Assembly: GCA_903909375.1 (NCBI GenBank)
Contig: CAIVVM010000048.1
Span: forward strand, 62,001 to 126,000
Length of the DNA: 64,000 nucleotides
DNA from: an uncultured Alphaproteobacteria bacterium
GTDB taxonomy: Bacteria > Pseudomonadota > Alphaproteobacteria > Caulobacterales > Caulobacteraceae
Reading direction: 5' to 3'
Under the pieces are notes generated by a model. That model did not search any database. It worked only from the letters and a program-made list of their open reading frames with translations, and had not been told where the DNA came from. Below, piece after piece: positions 44,975 through 53,174 of this stretch. A program made the translations under genes and the position numbers. The first letter of the stretch is position 1. Each line of letters starts with the position of its first letter.

Positions 44975-45247
44975 TCAGTCTTCGCCCGGGGCCCGGGCCT
45001 TCACCGACAGTGCGTGGACCGGCCCGGCCAGCTCTTCCGCCAGCGCATGATAGACCATTCGTTGCCTGGCGACCCTGGCGATCCCGGAGAATGCCTGGGC
45101 CTCGATCGTCACGTTGAAGTGGCTCTCGCCGCCCGCCCGTGCGCCCGAGTGACCGGCATGTCGATCCGAGTCGTCGTCGACCACCAGCACGCTGGGCTGG
45201 AAGGCCGCCTCAAGCTTGACCCGGATACTTTCAGATATGGCGCCCAT
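44975..45247 (-). CDS. bolA: BolA family protein
   Basis: 90 residues from the ATG that gives the family start (MGAISESIRVKLEAAF). The BolA fold includes LVVDDDSDRHAGHSGARAGGESHFNVTIEA with the histidines used to bind [2Fe-2S] clusters with monothiol glutaredoxins, and AFSGIARVARQRMVYHALAEEL. It has a role in iron-sulfur trafficking and stress. It is divergent from the J-domain gene, an arrangement conserved in many alphaproteobacteria. Confidence 0.93.
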   Translation of the reverse strand: MGAISESIRVKLEAAFQPSVLVVDDDSDRHAGHSGARAGGESHFNVTIEAQAFSGIARVARQRMVYHALAEELAGPVHALSVKARAPGED

Positions 45248-45299
45248 TGGATTTATCTTCAATTCTTGCAGGGAAGTTTCTCGGCCCCATACTCGGGCC

Positions 45300-45950
45300 A
45301 TGGCCGCGTCGTTTCAATACAAGCCGAAATTCGTCGACATCCGTGTGCGCCCGCCATCCGAGCAGGACGCCTCGGAACATGACGTCAATGCCCTGAAGCC
45401 GGGTGAGAGGCCCTGCGATCATCCAGATTGCGGCAAGGCCGCCACCGCGCGTGCGCCCAAAGCCCGCGACATGTTGAACGAGCACTACTGGTTCTGCCAG
45501 CCCCATGCGGCTGAGTACAATCGCAACTGGAATTTCTTCTCCGGCCTCTCCGACGCGGAGATCCGCCGTCGCCAGACCGAAGAACTGATGACCGGGGGTC
45601 GGCCCACCTGGGACATGAAGGCCAGCCGCACCTCACGCGAGGCCGCCGCCTTCGCCGCCAAGTTCGGCAAGGGCCAGGGCTACCGCGACCCGTTCGGGGT
45701 GTTCCACGGCGCCGGCCAGAACGCCCCCGCGCCCGAGGCCCGCAAGCTGGGCAAGATCGAACGCAACGCCCTGGCCGACCTCGACCTGGACGAAACCGCC
45801 GACGGCCCGAAGATACGCGCCCGCTATACCGAACTGGTCCGCCGCCTGCACCCTGACGCAAACAAGGGCGACCGGTCCGGCGAACACCGCCTGCAGAGGG
45901 TGATCCGGGCCTATCAGGTGCTCAGGAAGATGGGGATGGTCGGAGGGTAG
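45300..45950 (+). CDS. J-domain protein with C-terminal DnaJ domain
   Basis: 216 residues from ATG at 45300. The N-terminal part has a CDHPDC...WFCQPHAAEYNRNWNFFSG sequence, where cysteines and histidines could bind a metal. The J domain is at the C-terminus (about 160-213: KIERNALADLDLDETADGPKIRARYTELVRRLHPDANKGDRS with the HPD motif, then YQVLRKMG). It probably recruits DnaK to an unknown client. In many alphaproteobacteria this gene lies between bolA and cobS; here cobS is 13.3 kb further on. Confidence 0.9.
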   Translation: MAASFQYKPKFVDIRVRPPSEQDASEHDVNALKPGERPCDHPDCGKAATARAPKARDMLNEHYWFCQPHAAEYNRNWNFFSGLSDAEIRRRQTEELMTGGRPTWDMKASRTSREAAAFAAKFGKGQGYRDPFGVFHGAGQNAPAPEARKLGKIERNALADLDLDETADGPKIRARYTELVRRLHPDANKGDRSGEHRLQRVIRAYQVLRKMGMVGG

Positions 45951-45955
45951 GTCCC

Positions 45956-47251
45956 CTAGCCGATCGCTGGCCGCGCCTCATCCAGTCGCCCTAGCTGTGA
46001 ATACGCCGTCACCGCTGACACGATGACGAGCATGCCTACTCCGGGAACCAGGATCGCCGCATGCGGGCCGATGGCGTGGGCCAGCACGCCGTACAGCACG
46101 GCTCCGGCGGGGGCTCCGCCCATGGTTCCGAGCGTGAAGATCGAGAGCACGCGGGCCACCTTGTCCGCCGGCGCATATTGCTGAACCAGACTGCGCCCCA
46201 GGGTCATGGCCACGCCGCCGCCCAGGCCCCAGACAAAGTTCAGACCACACAGGAGCCAGAACGGCATCGGGATGCTGCAGAGGACCAGCACCGTGGCCCC
46301 GGTGAACAGGGACGCCAGATAGACCCGGCCCTTGCGGCGGATGTGTCCAAAGCGGATCAAGGCGGTCGCCGACAGCATCGAGCCCACCCAGAACGTCAGG
46401 CTGAACACACCCAGCGCCGTGGCGATCTGGGCCCGCGCCGGCCCGACCAGGTCGGTGGGAAAATAGCTCTGGACGATCAGCGGTAGCAGCACCGCGAAAG
46501 CGCCCATGAAGCACATGCCCATGCCGGTGGCGCAGATGACCACGGGGGCGATGACGGGCGAGGCCATGGCCGCGCGGAAGCCCCCGCCGATTTCGCTAGC
46601 CATGAATCCCAGCACACTTCCCTCCCGGATTCGCGGCGGACCCGCGGGACGGGGTTTGATCCGGGTAGCGGCGCCGGCCGCGGCGGCCATCAGCGCCGCC
46701 TGTCCGAACAAAAGGGCCGGCAACCCCAGGATCGGCGCGGCCGTCGCCACCGCCATGCCGAGGATCTGACCGCCAAACTGGGCCAAAGAGGCAAACCCTA
46801 CAGCCTGATGCACCCCTCCCGGCGCCACGCGGCTGAGCAAGGCGTCACGCGCCGGCGTCGCAAACGCACCGATAGTTCCGATCACCAGGGCGTAGATGAT
46901 CAGGGTGGCGTAGGTCAGGTGGCCGCCGGCCACAAAGACGCCCAGGCCAAGGAAGCTCAGAGCGCAGAGCCCGCAACCGATCAATACCGTGCGCCGCGTG
47001 TCGGTGCGATCGGCGACGAAGCCGCCGAGCAGGATCAACAACACCGTCGGCAACTGCATCGACATCTGCGCCAGCCCGAAGCGGATCTCGTCTTCCTGCA
47101 GCAGCACGCGAACAAGATAGGGAAACAGCACCATCTGCAGGCCGAAGGCCAGGAACCAGGCGCCTTGCGTGAAGAGATAGGCCGCGAAGCCTGTCGGCGG
47201 AACGGACATCTCGCCGGTCGATCCCGGGTCGTTGGCCTCTGCGACCGACAT
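45956..47251 (-). CDS. MFS transporter (EntS/MFS_3 type)
   Basis: 431 residues with about 12 membrane helices. The motif-A loop between helices 2 and 3 is GGFVADRTDTRRTVLIG, and helices 4-5 carry FATPARDALLSRVAPGG, a pattern of the MFS_3 or EntS group that exports siderophores and similar small molecules. A second half begins after RIKPRPAGPPRIREGSVLGF. Substrate unknown. It is convergent with the J-domain gene at 5 bases and is the first of the accessory genes in the bolA-cobS gap. Confidence 0.9.
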   Translation of the reverse strand: MSVAEANDPGSTGEMSVPPTGFAAYLFTQGAWFLAFGLQMVLFPYLVRVLLQEDEIRFGLAQMSMQLPTVLLILLGGFVADRTDTRRTVLIGCGLCALSFLGLGVFVAGGHLTYATLIIYALVIGTIGAFATPARDALLSRVAPGGVHQAVGFASLAQFGGQILGMAVATAAPILGLPALLFGQAALMAAAAGAATRIKPRPAGPPRIREGSVLGFMASEIGGGFRAAMASPVIAPVVICATGMGMCFMGAFAVLLPLIVQSYFPTDLVGPARAQIATALGVFSLTFWVGSMLSATALIRFGHIRRKGRVYLASLFTGATVLVLCSIPMPFWLLCGLNFVWGLGGGVAMTLGRSLVQQYAPADKVARVLSIFTLGTMGGAPAGAVLYGVLAHAIGPHAAILVPGVGMLVIVSAVTAYSQLGRLDEARPAIG

Positions 47252-47363
47252 GGCGTTGCGTCTCCCCGCGACGACAGCGCCCAGCCAAGGCGAGCGCCGG
47301 ATCGTCTGACGTCATTGTAACCAGATCCCGTCACATCGCAGGAGTCTCTTCCGCGGTCACGCC

Positions 47364-48137
47364 TCAGGTCATCGCGCGCCAGGCGACGTAGGCGGCCGTC
47401 GCGATCACCATCAGCGCGAATACCCGCCGGGCCAGGTCTGCGTGTCCCGCCAGGGCTCGCGCCAGGGGCGCGCCGGCCAGGGCGCCGCCCGCGCCGCCGA
47501 CCACGAGCGCGGCAAACAGGCCCCAGTCGATGAGGCCCGAGATAGCGTAACTCGCGCTGGTCGCGGCGCCGAAAAGCGCCACCGAGACGAGGGAGGAGGC
47601 CGCCGCATGGGCCAGTGTCATGCCGGTCGCCGCCATCAGGCCCGGGACAATCAGGAATCCGCCCCCGATCCCGAAGAAGCCTGCGGCAAGACCGGTGGCG
47701 AGGCCCAAGGGGGCCAGCTTGAAGGTGAGGGCCGCCGTAAGGTGTACGGACGGATCGCCAGCATCCTTCCTGGGAAGCAGCATCGAGGCGCCGATCAGCG
47801 CCATGACGACGGCAAACCACAGGATCAGCACCGCCCCGTCCAACTTCTGGGCCAGGTGGGCCCCGACCAGCGAGCCAGCCAGACCAGCCCCGCCGAACAC
47901 CAGGGCGCAAGGCCACTTGACCCGTCCCGCCCGGGCCTGGGCGCCCAGTCCCATGGCGGCGTTCACAGCGACGGCGGCGGCCGAGGTTCCGATCGCCACG
48001 TGCGGGTCCCGTACGCCAACGAAATACAGCAGCAGCGGCGTCGCAAGCACCGAGCCGCCGCCACCGAACACCGTGAGCAGCAGCCCGATCAGCGCGCCGC
48101 TGAGACCCGCGGCGGCATAGACAAGGACAGGGTCCAT
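47364..48137 (-). CDS. TauE/SafE family sulfite/sulfur-compound exporter
   Basis: 257 residues with eight predicted membrane helices. The duplicated family motif is visible: SGALIGLLLTVFGGGGSVLATPLLLYFVGV in the first half and LATGLAAGFFGIGGGFLIVPGLMAATGM in the second. The protein starts at ATG 48137, 4 bases after the rhodanese stop. It is the last gene of a bigR-rhodanese-tauE operon, so the exported species is likely sulfite or thiosulfate from persulfide oxidation (inference). Confidence 0.9.
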   Translation of the reverse strand: MDPVLVYAAAGLSGALIGLLLTVFGGGGSVLATPLLLYFVGVRDPHVAIGTSAAAVAVNAAMGLGAQARAGRVKWPCALVFGGAGLAGSLVGAHLAQKLDGAVLILWFAVVMALIGASMLLPRKDAGDPSVHLTAALTFKLAPLGLATGLAAGFFGIGGGFLIVPGLMAATGMTLAHAAASSLVSVALFGAATSASYAISGLIDWGLFAALVVGGAGGALAGAPLARALAGHADLARRVFALMVIATAAYVAWRAMT

Positions 48138-48141
48138 GGGA

Positions 48142-48675
48142 TCAGCCGACCGCTCGGCGGTTCCAGGGCGCCCGCGCCAGGAGCCCCGCCATTCCACAAA
48201 AGCCGGTCGCACCGGCGAAGATCAGCCCGGCGCCGACGAACCCGGAGATCGCGAAGAAGCCCGGGTGAAACCCGAAGCCCAGACCAACGCCCGCCAGCAC
48301 CAGCAGGCCGGCAGCGATCTGGACCTGGCGCATCATTTCCAGCGGCGCCTTGCGGTCCTGTTCGACCGGTAGACCGGCTGCCTCCCAGCCATCAACACCA
48401 CCCTCGAGCACAAATGCCGGGCCCTCCACGGCCTTGGCGAGCCGCTCGCAGTTCGCACCCGTCCGCATGCCGGTGCGGCAGGTGAAGATCACATCGCGCC
48501 CGGGCTCGATCTTCAGGTGCGCCTGTTCGAAGGCCGATAGCGGACGCGACAGGGCGCCGCGGACGTGGCGGCGTGCGAACTCGTCCGGCTCGCGGATATC
48601 CACGAGCACGGCGCGGTGCTGCATCAGGCGGTTCCTGGCGTCAGCTGGCGTCAGGGACGTGAGAACGGTTGTCAT
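48142..48675 (-). CDS. rhodanese domain protein with membrane tail (DUF2892)
   Basis: 177 residues. The rhodanese domain (about 5-105) has AVLVDIREPDEFARRHVRGALSRPL and the active-site loop with Cys66 in FTCRTGMRTG; the loop sequence CRTGMR is of the sulfurtransferase type. Two C-terminal membrane helices (about 118-160, DUF2892-like) anchor it to the inner membrane. It takes part in moving sulfane sulfur, probably supplying persulfide to the dioxygenase encoded opposite. Its start lies inside the end of bigR with an overlap of 35 bases. Confidence 0.9.
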   Translation of the reverse strand: MTTVLTSLTPADARNRLMQHRAVLVDIREPDEFARRHVRGALSRPLSAFEQAHLKIEPGRDVIFTCRTGMRTGANCERLAKAVEGPAFVLEGGVDGWEAAGLPVEQDRKAPLEMMRQVQIAAGLLVLAGVGLGFGFHPGFFAISGFVGAGLIFAGATGFCGMAGLLARAPWNRRAVG

Positions 48676-49012
48676 TGGGGGACCTCATGTCAGGGGAACA
48701 AAAGATCTCTGCGAGCGTCGCCACCACCTTCAGCGCTGCGGGGTCGGCGATCCGGTAGCGCACGCTCTGGGCTTCGCGGCGGGTAGCCACGACGGCCTCT
48801 TCCCGCAGCACCGCAAGGTGCTGCGACAAGGCGGACTGCGAAAGGCCGACGAGGGGAACCAGTTCGCCCACCGATCGTTCGCCGTCCACGAGCTGGCACA
48901 GGATCATCAACCGCCGCTCATTGGCGAGTGCGCGCAGAAGCCTTGCGGCTTCCCCGGCGCTAGCCTCGAACTGGGCGATGTCGAAGTTCGCGAGATCGAA
49001 CATGAGCTCCAT
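48641..49012 (-). CDS. bigR: ArsR-family persulfide-sensing repressor (BigR/SqrR type)
   Basis: 123 residues. The winged helix contains ALANERRLMILCQLVDGERSVGELVPLVGLSQSALSQHLAVLREE and VRYRIADPAALKVVATL. Cys39 (LMILCQL) and Cys105 (EIFCSPD) match the two cysteines that form the disulfide or polysulfide switch in BigR and SqrR. The protein represses a divergent persulfide dioxygenase gene and its own operon until reactive sulfur is present. A perfect palindrome (49022-49036) between the two starts is the probable operator. Confidence 0.9.
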   Translation of the reverse strand: MELMFDLANFDIAQFEASAGEAARLLRALANERRLMILCQLVDGERSVGELVPLVGLSQSALSQHLAVLREEAVVATRREAQSVRYRIADPAALKVVATLAEIFCSPDMRSPNDNRSHVPDAS

Positions 49013-49021
49013 ATATGCGCT

Positions 49022-49036
49022 ATTGCTAAATTAGCA
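49022..49036. promoter_or_regulatory. probable BigR operator, TTGCTAA-A-TTAGCAA
   Basis: Perfect 7-bp inverted repeat around one central A in the AT-rich spacer (49013-49077) between bigR and the persulfide dioxygenase gene. It is flanked by ATATAT at 49011-49016-like positions and by AATATATT at 49043-49050. The divergent genes would both be controlled. BigR operators in other bacteria are also AT-rich inverted repeats. Confidence 0.7.
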
Positions 49037-49077
49037 AGGTCTAATATATTCGCAGTCACACCCAGGAGGCTCCGAAC

Positions 49078-49938
49078 ATGCAACCGCATATTCAAGCATT
49101 TTTCGACCCCGCCACATCTACTGCCAGCTACCTCGTCTCCGATCCCGCCACCGGCGCAGCGGCGATCATCGACCCGGTCCTCGACTTCGAGCCCAGGAGC
49201 GCGCGGCTATCGACCGATTCGGCGGAGGCGATCCTGCAAGCCGTGCGCGAGCAGGGCCTGCACCTGGCCTATGTACTGGAGACCCACGCACACGCCGACC
49301 ATCTGTCGGCCGCCGATCACATACGCCGCGCCACAGGGGCCGAGGTGGTCATCGGGGCGCGGATAACCGAAGTGCAGGCGCAGTTCGCACCGCTGTTCGA
49401 GGTCGAGGATCTCCAGCCCGATGGCGGCGACTTCGATCGACTGGTGCGGGAAGGTGACGCCCTTCCGCTCGGCGACCTGTCCATCGGCGTCCTGCATACG
49501 CCCGGTCACACGCCAGCCTGTGTAACCTACACCCTGGGCGACGCGGCCTTTGTCGGCGACACACTGTTCATGCCGGACTACGGCACCGCCCGCGCAGACT
49601 TTCCAGGCGGCGACGCATCGGTCCTCTACCAATCCATCCGGAAGGTCCTCGCCCTGCCGCCGGAAACCCGCCTCTTCGTCGGCCACGACTATCTGCCCCC
49701 AGGCCGCGCCGAGGTCCGTTGGGAAACCACCGTAGCCGAAGAACTGGCCCATAACATTCACGTCCACGAGGGCGTCGCCGAGGCCGCCTTCGTAACCATG
49801 CGCCAAACCCGCGACGCGACCCTGGCGCCGCCAACCCTGATCCTGCCGTCTCTACAGGTGAACATCCGGGCCGGCGCCCTGCCCCCCGCCAGCCCCGGCG
49901 GTCATGTCTATCTGAGGTTGCCCGTGACACTGGCCTGA
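49078..49938 (+). CDS. blh: persulfide dioxygenase of the Blh/ETHE1 family (MBL fold)
   Basis: 286 residues. The metallo-beta-lactamase motif is His70-x-His72-x-Asp74-His75 (ETHAHADH), with GHTPA, GDTLFMPDYGTARADFPGG and VGHDYLP. The DYGTARADFP sequence is typical of Blh and ETHE1, which oxidise glutathione persulfide to sulfite with iron. It is divergent from the bigR-rhodanese-tauE operon: rhodanese and the dioxygenase produce sulfite, TauE exports it. The ATG has AGGAGGC upstream. Confidence 0.93.
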   Translation: MQPHIQAFFDPATSTASYLVSDPATGAAAIIDPVLDFEPRSARLSTDSAEAILQAVREQGLHLAYVLETHAHADHLSAADHIRRATGAEVVIGARITEVQAQFAPLFEVEDLQPDGGDFDRLVREGDALPLGDLSIGVLHTPGHTPACVTYTLGDAAFVGDTLFMPDYGTARADFPGGDASVLYQSIRKVLALPPETRLFVGHDYLPPGRAEVRWETTVAEELAHNIHVHEGVAEAAFVTMRQTRDATLAPPTLILPSLQVNIRAGALPPASPGGHVYLRLPVTLA

Positions 49939-50023
49939 CCTTACGGCGCCCTCTCGCATGAAAGTCCTGCACAGGCCGGCAAGTCGGGTATGGTTGGCAA
50001 TCAACGGGTGAGGAAATGTGGTC

Positions 50024-51646
50024 ATGGCAATGGGCGCAGCAGGCGATTCATTCGATGCGGTGATCGTGGGCGCCGGGTTCTCCGGCCTCTACATGCTGCA
50101 CAAGCTGCGGGGCATGGGGCTCAGTGCGCGGATTTATGAGGCCGGCACCGGCGTGGGCGGTACCTGGTACTGGAACCGCTATCCCGGCGCGCGGGTGGAT
50201 ATCGAGAGCCAGGAGTATTCCTATTCCTTCTCGCCGGAGCTCGATGACGAGTGGGTCTGGAGTGAGCGGTACGCCACCCAGCCGGAACTGCTGCGCTACC
50301 TCAATCATGTCGCCGACCGGTTCGACCTGCGCCCTGACATCCAGCTCGAAACCCGGGTCACCACCGCCCACTTTGACGAGAGCTCCAACCGCTGGACGGT
50401 GACAACCGACCGGGGGGAGACAATCAGCGCACGCTACTGTGTCATGGCCACCGGTTGCCTCTCGGTGCCCAACGACGCGACGTTCCCGGGCATGGAGACT
50501 TTTCAGGGCAAGAGCTGGCACACCAACAACTGGCCCCGCGACGGCGTGGACTTCAAGGGCCAGCGCGTGGCGGTTATTGGCACCGGATCGTCAGCTATCC
50601 AGTCGATCCCGATCATCGCCGCCGAGGCGGATCATGTGACCGTTTTCCAGCGCACGCCCAACTTCAGCGTGCCTGCGCACAATGGCCCTGTGGACCCGGT
50701 GATCGCCGCCGACTGGAAGGCCAACCGCGCGCAGCGCCGCAAGGAAGCCCGCGAAACCGGCTTCGGCATCCTGATGGTGGGGAACAACGAGACCCTGGCG
50801 CTGGAGGACAGCCCGGAAGCGAGGCAGGCCAACTATCAGGCCCGCTGGGAGATTGGCGGCTTCGCACTGCTGGGCGGGTATGGTGACCTGGTCGTCGACA
50901 CCCAGGCCAACGATACGGCCGCCGAGTTCGTCCGGGGCAAGATCCGCGAGATCGTCAAGGACCCCGCCGTGGCCGAAAAGCTGGCGCCCAAGTCCTTCCC
51001 GATTGGCTCCAAGCGCCTGTGCGTCGACACCGGCTATTACGACACGTTCAACCGCGACAACGTCTCCCTGGTCGACCTTCGCGAAGAGGCGCTGGAGGAG
51101 ATCACACCCACCGGCGTGCGCACCACGGGCGGAAGCCATGACGTGGACACCATTGTCTATGCCATCGGCTTCGACGCCATGACGGGCGCGCTGGGCAAGG
51201 TGGACATCCGCGGCCGCGACGGCGAGACCCTGAAGGACGAATGGGCGGATGGCCCTCGCACCTACCTCGGCCTGATGGTGGCGGGGTTCCCCAATCTCTT
51301 CATCGTGACCGGGCCCGGCAGCCCCTCTGTGCTCTGCAACATGGCCGTGGCCATCGAACAGCATGTGGAGTGGATTTCCGACTGCATCGGCTGGATGAGC
51401 GAACGGCAGATGGGCGCCATCGAGGCCACCACGGCCGCCCAGGACGCTTGGGTCGAGCACGTCAACGAGGTGGCCGCGCCCACCATCTTCCCGCTGGCGA
51501 ACTCCTGGTACATGGGCGCCAACGTGCCCGGAAAACCCCAGGTTTTCATGCCCTACATCGGCGGCTTCCCGGTCTATCGTGACAAGTGCAACGAGGTGGC
51601 CGCCAACGGCTACGAGGGCTTCACGGTCTCGTCCGACGCCCGGTGA
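50024..51646 (+). CDS. flavin-containing monooxygenase of the Baeyer-Villiger type
   Basis: 540 residues. The N-terminal FAD Rossmann motif is AVIVGAGFSGLYML, followed by EAGTGVGGTWYWNRYPGARVD, the BVMO signature FQGKSWHTNNWP, and the NADPH motif VAVIGTGSSAIQ. The C-terminal part has DTIVYAIGFDAMTGAL and FIVTGPGSPSVLCNM. It inserts oxygen beside a ketone to give esters or lactones and is closest to cyclohexanone monooxygenase. The ATG at 50024 has AGGA nine bases upstream. Its stop overlaps the Nudix start by four bases. Confidence 0.95.
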   Translation: MAMGAAGDSFDAVIVGAGFSGLYMLHKLRGMGLSARIYEAGTGVGGTWYWNRYPGARVDIESQEYSYSFSPELDDEWVWSERYATQPELLRYLNHVADRFDLRPDIQLETRVTTAHFDESSNRWTVTTDRGETISARYCVMATGCLSVPNDATFPGMETFQGKSWHTNNWPRDGVDFKGQRVAVIGTGSSAIQSIPIIAAEADHVTVFQRTPNFSVPAHNGPVDPVIAADWKANRAQRRKEARETGFGILMVGNNETLALEDSPEARQANYQARWEIGGFALLGGYGDLVVDTQANDTAAEFVRGKIREIVKDPAVAEKLAPKSFPIGSKRLCVDTGYYDTFNRDNVSLVDLREEALEEITPTGVRTTGGSHDVDTIVYAIGFDAMTGALGKVDIRGRDGETLKDEWADGPRTYLGLMVAGFPNLFIVTGPGSPSVLCNMAVAIEQHVEWISDCIGWMSERQMGAIEATTAAQDAWVEHVNEVAAPTIFPLANSWYMGANVPGKPQVFMPYIGGFPVYRDKCNEVAANGYEGFTVSSDAR

Positions 51647-52269
51647 CCTGGGCTGCGCTGCCGCTGCCGGACCTCAGATCGCGGATTGCGGCCAATCTCT
51701 CGGGGTTCCCGCGCCGCGAGATTGCGGCTGATGGATTGCGGCTGGCGGCCGTGGCGGTGGTGGTCTCGCCACACAAGGGAAGGCCTACGTTCCTGCTCAC
51801 CCGGCGCGCGCTGACCATGCGGCGCAACGCCGGCAACTACGCCCTTCCCGGCGGCAATATCGAACCCGGCGAGGATGTGATCGACGCCGCGCGGCGCGAG
51901 ACCTCTGAGGAACTTGGCGTGTCGCTGGATCGGGACGCTGCGCTGGGCCGGCTGGATGACTTCAAGACGCTGGGCGGGCATCGGGTGACGCCTGTGGTGT
52001 TCTGGTCCGATACCGAACTCACCGTGATCCCTGACCCCGTCGAGGTCCATGTCGCCTGGCGGATCCCGCTCGCCGAGCTGGACCATCCAAAGTCCCCACG
52101 CCGTCAGGCTCACCCTCATGGCGACGACCTGATCCTGCAGATGCGGCTCCGCGGCCAATGGGTCAACGCGCCAACCGCGGCCTGGCTCTACCAGTTCCGC
52201 GAGGTGGCCCTGCACGGCCGCCCCACTCGCCTGGACGATGTGGGTCAGCCAGAGTGGACGCGGGGGTGA
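51643..52269 (+). CDS. Nudix hydrolase (CoA pyrophosphatase-like)
   Basis: 208 residues from a GTG overlapping the monooxygenase stop (GTGA). The Nudix box GNIEPGEDVIDAARRETSEELG matches Gx5Ex7REx2EExG. The upstream PLPDLRSRIAANL helix and TFLLTRRALTMRRNAGNYALPGG segment resemble NudL/NUDT7 CoA pyrophosphatases, which split CoA to phosphopantetheine and 3',5'-ADP. This link to acyl-CoA metabolism would fit the monooxygenase context. Substrate not proven. Translationally coupled to the gene before it. Confidence 0.9.
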   Translation: MTWAALPLPDLRSRIAANLSGFPRREIAADGLRLAAVAVVVSPHKGRPTFLLTRRALTMRRNAGNYALPGGNIEPGEDVIDAARRETSEELGVSLDRDAALGRLDDFKTLGGHRVTPVVFWSDTELTVIPDPVEVHVAWRIPLAELDHPKSPRRQAHPHGDDLILQMRLRGQWVNAPTAAWLYQFREVALHGRPTRLDDVGQPEWTRG

Positions 52270-52319
52270 CAGCCACCGCCGGGCGGCGCAGTGTGGGACA
52301 AGTCGAGAGAGGTTTTGCA

Positions 52320-53168
52320 ATGCTCGGGAAGAGATGCCGCCGTATCGGTCTGGCGCTGCTGCTGGCCATGCCAGCGGTGCCGGTCGTCGCAGCCGCCAAG
52401 CCCGATATCCGCCTCTACGCGATGGATTGCGGTCGGCTGACCATGCCCAACGCCGACGGTTACGCCGATGACGGATCCTACAAGGGCAAGCCCGCAAGCA
52501 TGGTGGTGCCCTGCTATCTGATCCGCCACCCCAAGGGCGATCTGGTCTGGGATACAGGCGTCCCTCAGTGGATTGCTGACAACCCCGGAGGCACCTTGCC
52601 GGGCGGGATCACCGTGTCACGCAAACTGACCGACCAGTTGAAGCAACTGAACCTGACCCCCGCCGACATCGAGTACCTCTCGATCTCCCACAGCCACGTC
52701 GACCATATCGGCAATGCCGGCCTGTTTGCCGCCAGCACCTGGATCGTTGACGCTGATGAACGCGCCTATGCATTTCGCCCCGGCGCACGAGCCGACGTGA
52801 AGGGCTTCGCCGCCTATTCGGCGCTGGAGACCTCAAAGACGGTGTTGATCGAGGGTGACGCCACCCACGACGTCTTCGGCGATGGGTCGGTGACGATCCA
52901 CCAGACGCCGGGCCACACCCCCGGCCATACCGTACTGCTGGTACGACTGCGCAAGGCCGGCCCCGTGATCCTGACCGGCGACATGTGGCACATTGCCGAG
53001 AGCCGCGCCGCCCGCCGGGTCCCCCGCTTCAACTTCGACAAGGCCATGAGTCTGCGCAGCATGGACAAGGTCGAGGCCCTCGCGGCGGCCAACAAGGCGC
53101 GTGTCGTCCTGGAGCACGTCCCCGCCGACTTCGACGCCTTGCCGAAATTCCCGTCGGCGCTGCGGTAG
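52320..53168 (+). CDS. secreted metallo-beta-lactamase-fold lactonase-like hydrolase
   Basis: 282 residues. A signal peptide (about 1-25) is followed by an MBL domain with the metal motif His124-x-His126-x-Asp128-His129 (SHSHVDH), TPGHTPGH and TGDMWH. The general layout and the PKGDLVWDTGVP start resemble the AttM/AiiA N-acyl homoserine lactone lactonases, but with an export signal. It may open lactones outside the cytoplasm; the two enzymes upstream include a lactone-forming monooxygenase. Distance to the Nudix gene is 50 bases, so the three genes may be one operon. Confidence 0.85.
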   Translation: MLGKRCRRIGLALLLAMPAVPVVAAAKPDIRLYAMDCGRLTMPNADGYADDGSYKGKPASMVVPCYLIRHPKGDLVWDTGVPQWIADNPGGTLPGGITVSRKLTDQLKQLNLTPADIEYLSISHSHVDHIGNAGLFAASTWIVDADERAYAFRPGARADVKGFAAYSALETSKTVLIEGDATHDVFGDGSVTIHQTPGHTPGHTVLLVRLRKAGPVILTGDMWHIAESRAARRVPRFNFDKAMSLRSMDKVEALAAANKARVVLEHVPADFDALPKFPSALR

Positions 53169-53174
53169 GTCGCC

